A DNA stretch of 61,000 bases from Glandiceps talaboti (taxonomy: Eukaryota; Hemichordata; Enteropneusta; Spengelidae): NCBI RefSeq assembly GCF_964340395.1, contig NC_135564.1, forward strand, positions 18,083,431 to 18,144,430. Direction: 5' to 3'. The notes below the pieces were generated by a model. The model worked only from the letters and a program-made list of their open reading frames with translations. It had not been told where the DNA came from and ran no database searches. Both the position numbers and the translations under genes were made by a program. Positions 52,718 to 61,000 of the stretch are shown piece by piece; within the stretch, counting starts at the first letter, position 1, and every line of letters starts with the position of its first letter.

Positions 52718-52787
52718 TTGACACGTTAGCTCAGTTGGTTAGAGCACTCTGACTAGCGTTCAGGTGGACGATTCCTACATGTGTCAC
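52718..52787 (+). pseudogene. tRNA-like relic with truncated T arm (AGC anticodon position)
   Basis: Intact A-box region TTAGCTCAGTTGGTTAGAGC, an anticodon-arm-like CTGA-loop-TCAG whose 7-nt loop CTAGCGT would place AGC at 34-36, and closing acceptor-like arms (TTGACAC/GTGTCAC, 6 of 7 pairs). The variable loop and T arm are too short and lack GGTTCGA. Probably a tRNA-derived SINE head or pseudogene. Confidence 0.5.
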
Positions 52788-52989
52788 TTTTCTTTCCTCA
52801 TTTATAACAAATTCATTAAGGCTTATAGTGAGTTTCTTTCATTTATAGCAAACCCAATAAATAACGTCAATGGCGTTGTAGCACAAATGTATTTGGCTGT
52901 TGCTAATATACTATATATATTAACATATATACATTTTTTAAATTCTTTATTCACTTACCTACCTGTCTCTGTTGTTATCCTTGTAACAG

Positions 52990-53767
52990 GCATTATCACT
53001 CCATTGTTGCTAAGGGTGTGGTCATGGTTGCTGGGGCCAGTTGTGTCAAAATGTTTTGAACAAATACTGCAGATAACACCTCCGGAAACATCCCTACCAA
53101 GTTACAGCCCTATTCACCATGTAGTTTTCAAGATATAAGTGTTTTGACCAAACTTGAGATTGTTAGACCTAATTTGCAGATTGTTGATGGGTTGACCATA
53201 TTGTGACTACATCTTCATGTACACATCCCTATATGCACCCCTATTAATTTCATTCCAATCTGCTGAGTAGTTTTGAATTGCAGATTTTTGACCAAAAAGA
53301 CACATTTTAGCCCTAATTTGCCTATCACTTATGGGATCATCACGCCATGAACAATTCTTAAACTAATCACCCATAAGAACGCTCCCACCAAATTTCAGTC
53401 AAAGCACAGTGGAGATTTTTGACCAAAAAGACACTTTTTTAACCCTAATTTGCTTATCACTGATGAGATCATCATATCAAGAATACATCTTCATCTAAAC
53501 ACCTCTTAGAACGTTCCCACCAAATCTCAGCCCTATCTTCTCAGTAATTTTGGAATTATAGACTTTTTAGCTCTAATTTGCTGAAATGATTTAATGATAT
53601 ATAGTTTTGGAGTTTCTGTTTTTTGACCAAAAATCACATTTTTTTACTCAAAACACACATCTCTCATTCGATCATTTTCATTTGAACAATTTCCCACCTA
53701 CACACCCTAAGTAAATGTGTCCGCCAAATACCAAGGGAATCGGTTTGGTGGTTTTTGACTTTAAGTC

Positions 53768-53821
<54 letters not shown>

Positions 53822-53895
53822 GCACGCACGCACGCACGCACGCACACAGACAGACAGACAGACAGAAGACAGACAGACAGACAGATACATACATA
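52990..53895. repeat. About 130-bp tandem repeat array plus (CA)n(CACG)n(CAGA)n tail
   Basis: Diverged units of about 130-136 bp carry TTTGACCAAAAAGACAC, CCCTAATTTGC and TCCCACCAAATTTCAG. Three or four are clear between 53140 and 53700. The array ends in (CA)n, (CACG)n and (CAGA)n at 53771-53885. Tandem core plus microsatellite tail is a layout known from some Helitron-like non-autonomous elements. That link is inference. No gene. Confidence 0.7.
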
Positions 53896-54528
53896 CCATC
53901 AGTGAGTTCTTGTTCTACCAGTGAGATCACATGATATCATCTTTATATTTTCGCAGCTCAAGACTTTCTTTCATCACCTCCATTAGCGTATAAACTTGCA
54001 ATTTTGTTTTTCTAACAGCATGTACAAATTCCTACCGCAAAAACAGGCATCAAATTATTTCGTTTATAAAATCCTTCCTTGTGAAAGAAGTGTGATTAAT
54101 GGTTATGGTATAATGAATGGCTATAGACAGTACACATGTACAGTCGTTGAATACAATGTTATGCAGTATAGCTTGAAATTCAAGGTCATACTTGTGTGCA
54201 ATGGGCGTGGTTTAATCTAAGGCCTAAAAATCTAAATCCTTTGAGTATTTGCATTGGAAAATGCATAAGTGAAAGAGTACAATATCTGAAAGGTAAATAG
54301 TTTTGTACATGTAAATGGAAGTTTTTGATGATAACTGTAGAAATCCAACGCAACGAAATAAACTTAGGGCGTATAGACATTTAAACCCAACATTTATTTT
54401 GAACCACATCTTGTTATTTTGAAAAGTTTTCAACTCTGACATTTTTATACAAAGTTTAAATGCTCCTGTGATAAGTTAATGATCGAAATGGGTCGATATA
54501 TAAATGTACCATTAGAAGACAGAATATG

Positions 54529-54564
<36 letters not shown>

Positions 54565-54970
54565 AATGAAGTGGAGTCTGAAATTCACCTTTTGATCAAT
54601 TGCTCTAGGTATAGTCAACAAAGACAGAGTTTCTTTCAAACAGTATCCACTATTTACTCTGATTTTATGGATACGAATGATAAGGACTAAATACATCGTA
54701 ATAATGTCAAGTATAGATAAAACTATTGTAGTGATGACTACAAAATTCATAATAGATTGTTTCAGGATCAGGGAGAGTATTTGATTTCCTCTTTGTTTTG
54801 CATCGTAGTCGTTATATATATTTATTTCTCAGCTGTTTTGGGCTTTTGGCTCACGTGACCTCCTTTTTTCTTTCCTATGTATTAATGTAACCCTCCTCCG
54901 GGAATAAACTGTGGTATATTCCGTTATTGGAATAAAGAAAAACTATACTATAGCATACTAATAAAAAAAA
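53896..54970. other. Intergenic stretch with (TG)n at 54534-54562
   Basis: No recognisable gene. Short frames on the minus strand at 54186-54750 have no family signal. Confidence 0.45.
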
Positions 54971-55299
54971 TTGTGTGGTTCTCAATTCAATGGTTATCAA
55001 TAGATGGGGTAGGTAGATTTTTCATTATATATATATATTTTATTTTTTTATTTTTTTTTCTTCTTCATATGTGAGTGTCTAGTTCAGGTAGTTACGTTTT
55101 CTGTTGTTTTCCATACGGTCTCTGTGTTATTGTTTTCTTTTCATTAGATGTACAGCCATTACAGATTGGAAGAACGGTTTTATACCGTCTTTTTAAGTTG
55201 ATATCTTTCTGCGATTCTATTATTTTTTTCTCGAATACGTAAAAAAAGTTTAGGGTTGGCGTGAAAAACTAGGTGGGATCGGGTATCCGGAACCAACAA
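54971..55299. mobile_element. About 330-bp TIR element, copy B (diverged)
   Basis: Homologous to 20261-20610: TTGTGTGGTT start, GTAGGTAGATTTTT, GTGAGTGTCTAGTTCAGG, TTTCTCGAATACGT, TTTAGGGTTGGCG and a GGTATCCGGAACCA end. It is more degraded, with a (TA)n patch and altered right tip. Confidence 0.7.
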
Positions 55300-55629
55300 T
55301 TTTTTTTAGGCCTAATGGCAATGTAGTACTTACTTAGGCAAGGGCGCTCATTCTACCAGGTACAGAATGTCGTTGGTAAGAAACAACATAAATGACCTGT
55401 TCAAATGGAGGTTTTACAATGTATAGACATTGAATGTTACGCGCATCCAGGAGGTCAACGACACTTTTAAGATTCGAAGGTGTTCGCTCAAGTTCTTTCT
55501 TGTCTTTCACCAGTGGGTATATCACAGATTTGCCGTTCATTACGCTAGACAAATGGAGATAGAAGAGTATCGTGAATAAGAAACCCATGCAAAAAGGTCG
55601 TTCATTATAATCATACAGTCTTCTTTGTA

Positions 55630-55642
55630 GTAGTAGTAGTAA

Positions 55643-55682
<40 letters not shown>
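55630..55682. repeat. (TAG)n microsatellite
   Basis: About 17 TAG/TAA units. Confidence 0.95.
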
Positions 55683-55935
55683 TGTTGTTTCTATTGATAC
55701 CCGGCCTCTAGTTTCAATTGCTTGACATGTCCATACTCAGGCGCCAAATGTACCCCTCTCTTTTGTTGCCCTTTTTTCATCACATCGTGACCTTCAATTA
55801 TTTATATACTAATATACATCAAAACATATTTTGTCACCTTAATTTGTGCCCTAGTTGTATACCGGCATAACCCCATTGATTGCGTTTGCATGTCGGCAGG
55901 TGCCCAAAACTACAAGTGATTTGATGCAACATGAC

Positions 55936-56120
<185 letters not shown>

Positions 56121-56146
56121 CGTGCTGTCATGAGTACTTTTGTTAC

Positions 56147-56180
56147 CTCCCGTAAGGGTACGGGAGGTATTAAAAGGGGA

Positions 56181-56252
<72 letters not shown>

Positions 56253-57007
56253 GTCACCATTTTCTAAAAATCGGCTGGCACAATTGTAATGAAATTTGGG
56301 ATATATAATATTTAGGGTAATAGCTAGACCTGATTAGGTTTTGAGCCAGATCTGTTTATGTTTAATTAGAGAAATTTGCATATTAATGATATCAACTAAT
56401 TACGTAATATCTTAAGACTGCATGCTTCAATTACAATATAATTTAGGATATTCGTTAAACATAACAACACACATTTGTCCTATAAAATTCGTTGATATAT
56501 CTTCGAGCGTTAAGGAATAATTTGCATAATTAATTATTTTTAGTAATTAGGCTATATCTTAAGAATACATACTTCGAATTCAACATAATTTACTACATAC
56601 ATTAACCAAAAGAAAACACATATGTCCTATCAAGTTTGTTGATGCACCTTTCAGTGTTAATGAATAATTTCCATAATTAATGATTCTTGGTAATTAGGCT
56701 ATATCTTACAATTCCATACTTCAATTTCAATACAATTCAGTACATGCATTAACCATAACAAATTGTGTATGTCCTATAAAGCTAGTTGATGTACCTTACA
56801 GTGTTAATGAATAATTTGCATAATTAATGATTTTCGGTAATTAGGCTATATCTTAAGACTGCATTAAGTAGTATCATACACTCTTACATACATTAACCTA
56901 AGAAAGCATGCTTGTCCAAAAAACAAAGCCTGTTACCATAGTTTTTTTAGTTTCATGAGTTATTTGCATAATTAGTGATTCCCTTACGGGAGGCATTCAG
57001 TTTAAAT
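56147..57007. repeat. Compound element 1: hairpin head, (TG)n(TCTG)n, 147-bp tandem units
   Basis: The head CTCCCGTA-AGGG-TACGGGAG is a perfect 8-bp-stem hairpin, followed by GTATTAAAAGGGGAATG, (TG)n and (TCTG)n. Then comes a conserved stretch (TCTAAAAATCGGCTGGC) and about three units of ~147 bp carrying TAATTAGGCTATATCTTA. It closes with TTCCCTTACGGGAGGCATTC, the complement of the head. Non-coding. Confidence 0.85.
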
Positions 57008-57171
57008 CTGGTTTTACTTTCCTTCTGACAGTTCATTGCGTTCCATTATCGATTTGAAATGTAGAAAAATGTACGGGCCTTGGACAAGACTATACTAATT
57101 CCGCTGACCTATTTCCATCGTCCACATCAGATAACAATTATGTATTTCTTTGGTATTCATTTTTACTTTCT

Positions 57172-57205
57172 GTATGGGTACGGGAGGTATTAAAAAGGGA
57201 ATGTC

Positions 57206-57253
<48 letters not shown>

Positions 57254-57261
57254 TGTGTGTG

Positions 57262-57292
<31 letters not shown>

Positions 57293-58602
57293 GTAATAAT
57301 TTTCTAAAAATCGGCTGGCTCAATTTTAATGAAATTTGGAGTATATAATCTTTAGGGTAATGGCTAGACCTGATTAGGTTTTGAGACAGATCTGTTTATG
57401 TTTAATTAGAGAAATTTGCATATTAATGAAATCAACTAATTATGCAATATCTTAAGACTGCATACTTCAATTTCAATATAATTTAGTATATTCGTTAAAC
57501 ATAACAACATACATTTGTCCTATAAAATTCGTTGATGTACCTTACAGCGTTAATGAATAATTTGCATAATTAATTATTTTTGGTAATTAGGCTATATCTT
57601 AAGAATGCATACTTCAAATTCAACATAATTTAGAACATACGTTAACCATAACAAAACACATATGTCCTATCAAGTTTGTTGATGTACCTTACAGTGTTAA
57701 TGAATAATTTGCATAATTAATGATTTTCGGTAATTAGGCTATATCTTAAGAATACACACTTCAATTTCAATATAATTCAGTACACACGTTAACCTTAACA
57801 ATCGCATATGTCCTGTAAAGCTTGTTGATGTACCTTTCAGTGTTAATGAATAATTTGTATAATTAATGATTCCTGGTAATTAGGCTATATCTTACGACTG
57901 CCTACTTCAATTTCAATACATACATTAACCATAACACATTGTGTATGTCCTATAAAGCTAGTTGATGTACCTTACAGTGTTAATGAATAATTTGCATAAT
58001 TAATGATTTTCGGTAATTAGGCTATATCTTAAGACTGCATACTTCAATTTCAATACAATTTAGTACATATGTTAACCATAACGAAGCAGATATGTCCTAT
58101 AACATTTTTGATATAGCTTACAGTTTTAATGAAAGATTTGCATAATTAATGACTTTAGGTAATTAGGCTATATCTTACGACTGCATACTTCAATTTCAAT
58201 ACAATTCAGTACATACATTAACCATAACAAAGCGGATATGTCCTATAAAACCTTTGATATAGCTTACAGTTTTAATGAAAAATTTGCATAATTAATGATT
58301 TTAGGTAACTAGGTTGTATCTTAAAAATGCAAGCTTCAAATTTCGTATAATATGATACATATATCAACCATAACAATACGCACCTGTCCTATGAATTATG
58401 TTGCTACAACTTTTACCTTTAATGAGTATTTTGAATAATGAACGATATTCAGTAATTAAGCAGTATCATACACTCTTACATACATTAACCTAAGAAAGCA
58501 TACTTGTCCAAAAACAAAGCCTGTTACCATTGTTTTTTTAATTTAATGAGTTATTTGCATAATTAGTGATTCCCTTACGGGAGGCATTCAGTTTAAATCT
58601 GG
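57172..58602. repeat. Compound element 2: same family with about six 147-bp units
   Basis: Same order and ends as the preceding element but with a longer array. Tandem phrases recur at about 57580, 57732, 57876, 58012, 58161 and 58298. Its head hairpin is mutated (TGTATGGGTACGGGAGG). The right end TTCCCTTACGGGAGGCATTC is intact. Confidence 0.85.
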
Positions 58603-59765
58603 TGTATATTTGTATCACATTGTTTCTTTGAAAGTGTACCTTTTTGTTATCAGGTGAAATAAATTTCATTAATTCATTCCAGTATATATTAAATTTTGTG
58701 ATTTCAAATAACTTTTGCAATGTGCAATACAGATTTAAGCAACAGCTGCATACATAATTAAACTAGAGCAAAGACCCTACACTAAACCAAAGTAACATCT
58801 AATGAATTTATACACTAATTCACGAAATCGTCATTTAATGAAATTCTAGTTTCCAAGGCACGGTTGTCGCTATCTATTCACGAGCAGAGAATTTCTCAGT
58901 TTGGTGTGGAATCCTAATTGTTAAGTTTCGTATTCCAACGATATCAACCTCAGCAGGTGAGTTGACTTTCTCCTCCTTGTAAATATCGATTGCGATAGCC
59001 TGGTCATGTTTCTTTGGAAATTTAGTTGACCAGAAAAGCGTTAACGTATTTTAATATGTATGTGCCACGCTGTAAATGTGAGTTACTGTTAACATCACCA
59101 GGGAATGGTGATACGAAAAATAGAACCGAGACTAAACTGAATAATTTTGGTTTGAACATCCTCACGAAAAACTGAAGACTTTGAAATGAAATATGACGTT
59201 GATAGAATTGCTGTAAAAATGAACACTTGTACGTCATGCATCTTTACATTTTGAAGTTTTTGACAGCTTTTCTGTAACCATGGATGTGAATCCGAATTTC
59301 GAATTTCAATCATGGCCTTTGAACTGTTTAAAAGACAGTAAAAGATAATTACAACTGACAATTTGTTGGTACAAATAGTCATCGATTAAGTTAGACAACT
59401 TGAATTGATCGTGGTAATAAGCGGTGAAATTATCGTCGGACAACTGTTTAAAGGCTAGCAAATTTATGAAACAAAATGGGAGTTGGGATGTCTACATGTT
59501 GTGGAATGATAGCGAAATGTCGTTCTGTGTTCAATCTTGCAAGAAAGGCAAGTGTTAAAAAGAAAGACCCGTGATAATTTATACCGACACGCTATTAAGG
59601 TATTTGATAGGTTCGTAACAAGAAGTGCAGGAGACTGTATTTTGCCGAAGTGCACTGGCGTTGTATTCCTGCTATATACACCCTATCAAGTTTATACATA
59701 TGGACCCTATCTCTGTATTGAAAAGTACGGTGTGAATTACTTGAGTATTGTTTTTTGTTACAGAA
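58603..59765. other. Intergenic stretch and probable 5' UTR/intron of the last gene
   Basis: No other gene seen. A TTTTTTGTTACAG acceptor at about 59751-59763 lies directly before the last gene's ATG, so a 5' UTR exon probably lies upstream, position not resolved. Confidence 0.5.
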
Positions 59766-61000
59766 ATGAAAGTATTGCGTTATTACTATGTATTCATCAT
59801 CCTTGGCACTTTATCACTGACATTTGTTATGTTGACCATGGTGCATGTATTGGACCCAATGACAAGATTAAGACATGCAATGTACGTCAAACATGTAAGT
59901 TACAATTGTGTACTTTTTGATAGACTGTCTTTACTCACACAGATTTTCGACAATGGTTGATACCCAGCAGAAAATGTATACCTGTCTGGATAGCTAAGGC
60001 TTACTATTAAACACATTGTGTACTACCTGTGTGGGGGAAACACTACTCCTCGGTGTGTGCGTTTCACATTTACCAACTGCACAAATATACATTTAGTCAA
60101 TTAGGGCATTTTCAATTCATATTTACTATTGGTCTAATTTACTAGTAGGACGTGACTGTAGCATTTAGCCGTCCACATTGATTTAGAATTATACAGATAT
60201 TTGCATGCCAATCATGAAATTATGGTTTCTGTCGACTTAATTTACAATATATCACCATTCATAATCTGGAAACAGGTGTCAGTTAGAAATGAAACAGTCA
60301 GGGAGATGAATGGGATTTTGTAATTTAATATATCTATATGTATGTTAAGTATGTTTTTTGCCATAATGTTTGAACTTCTGGTATATGGAGGGAATAAACT
60401 GTATTTATACCATGCACAGGCCATTTAGAAAAACAAAATGGAATATACTCTGGTCGTTCTACGACAACGGGTGTCTACGTACGTCATTACTTTCCCCGAT
60501 TTTACTCGACGAGTAGTGAAAAAACAACCCTTAGGTCACTTGTATTTTCCGTGGCTGAACGAAGAAATATATTGGGAATAATATCTAAGTATATTGTATA
60601 TCAGTATAAGTACAATAATATAATATCTTTATTTCTTTTCTGTGTAGGTTAAAAATAACGGGGAATCGAAAGTCGACTCTACTATTGTAAATAATAACAA
60701 AGGGACAGTACACATAGAACGGGAGTTGAACAAAACCAATGTTCGAGAAGAATCGTTGTCTAGCGCTTCCCTGACATCGGAAGAAAGTGTTAGGTTGCCC
60801 GCATTTGATGACACTGATGACGAAACACGTTTTGTACAATCACATGACCACAGTAGTTGTCAGTTTTTGAGGAGGGACGTAAGCAGACGGGAATCCGAAA
60901 ATAGCCTACTCAGTTCTAAATTTGTGTTACCTCTCTATCCAAATGGTGCGGGACCCTCAACATTGTATAATGGATACAGATGGGTGTATTCATTTGCTCT
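59766..61000 (+). CDS. Type II membrane protein, putative Golgi enzyme, 5' part (runs off window)
   Basis: Exon 1 59766-59894 (43 codons) joins at phase 0 to exon 2 60648 to beyond 61000, and the frame is open throughout. The N-terminus is short and basic (MKVLRYYY), followed by one hydrophobic signal-anchor (about residues 7-28) and a hydrophilic Ser/Asp/Glu-rich stem with a potential N-glycosylation site (NKT). It ends at PLYPNGAGPSTLYNGYRWVYSFA, which looks like the start of a folded domain. This architecture fits a Golgi glycosyltransferase or sulfotransferase with a lumenal catalytic domain. The YPNGAGP segment is loosely like fucosyltransferase-type starts, but the catalytic part is outside the window, so no family is assigned. 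Confidence 0.7.

Noticed and set aside
52764-53138. 124-codon frame with hydrophobic segments as a membrane protein
   Set aside because: It begins in the tRNA-like relic and runs into the 130-bp tandem repeat. The hydrophobicity comes from T-rich sequence.
57587-58300. 147-bp periodicity as a nucleosome-phasing device
   Set aside because: Length coincidence only. At least one unit is about 135-140 bp and nothing in the sequence shows function.

Overview
This is animal nuclear DNA: a few intron-containing genes set in a large amount of transposon and simple-repeat sequence. Gene content and repeats suit an invertebrate deuterostome (for example a lancelet or acorn worm). MCM6 has eight phased coding exons in the window. 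A COA3-like gene starts inside a YY1-type ATG box with an NRF-1 palindrome just upstream. A three-exon histamine-N-methyltransferase-like gene is present. A retroelement fragment keeps a protease-then-integrase order, which is known from the Gmr1 group described in deuterostomes. I cannot name the species.

Layout. 1-5.1 kb: the 3' half of MCM6 (+) and a 66-bp tandem repeat after its stop. 5.1-13.1 kb: intergenic DNA with three short inverted-repeat elements and small tandem repeats. 13.1-13.4 kb: COA3-like gene (-). 13.6-19.7 kb: copy 1 of a roughly 6-kb terminal-inverted-repeat (TIR) element with a 9-bp target-site duplication (TSD). 20.3-22.8 kb: a small TIR element and a 1-kb foldback. 23.1-39.7 kb: a nearly intact Ty3/Gypsy retrotransposon on the minus strand (1881-bp LTRs, tRNA-Lys primer site, 1868-codon gag-pol). 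Its 5' LTR is split by copy 2 of the same 6-kb TIR element. 41.2-42.4 kb: a 1.2-kb TIR element. 43.5-49.7 kb: a decayed DIRS-type tyrosine-recombinase retrotransposon. Its gag is interrupted by 2.3 kb carrying a Gmr1-like fragment, which is itself interrupted by a 955-bp palindrome built mostly of microsatellite. 50.6-52.7 kb: HNMT-like gene (+). 52.0-58.6 kb: tRNA-derived relics and three tandem-repeat/microsatellite compound elements. 59.8 kb to the end: the first two coding exons of a type II membrane protein (+).

The best-supported novelty is the 6-kb element family. Both copies have exact 9-bp TSDs, the empty site is preserved in the sister LTR, and each TIR carries an inward-facing first exon that could splice to a different internal exon. 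Two other items deserve attention: the microsatellite palindrome with its own 9-bp TSD, and the single in-frame TAG that separates Gypsy gag-pol from a 189-codon downstream ORF.
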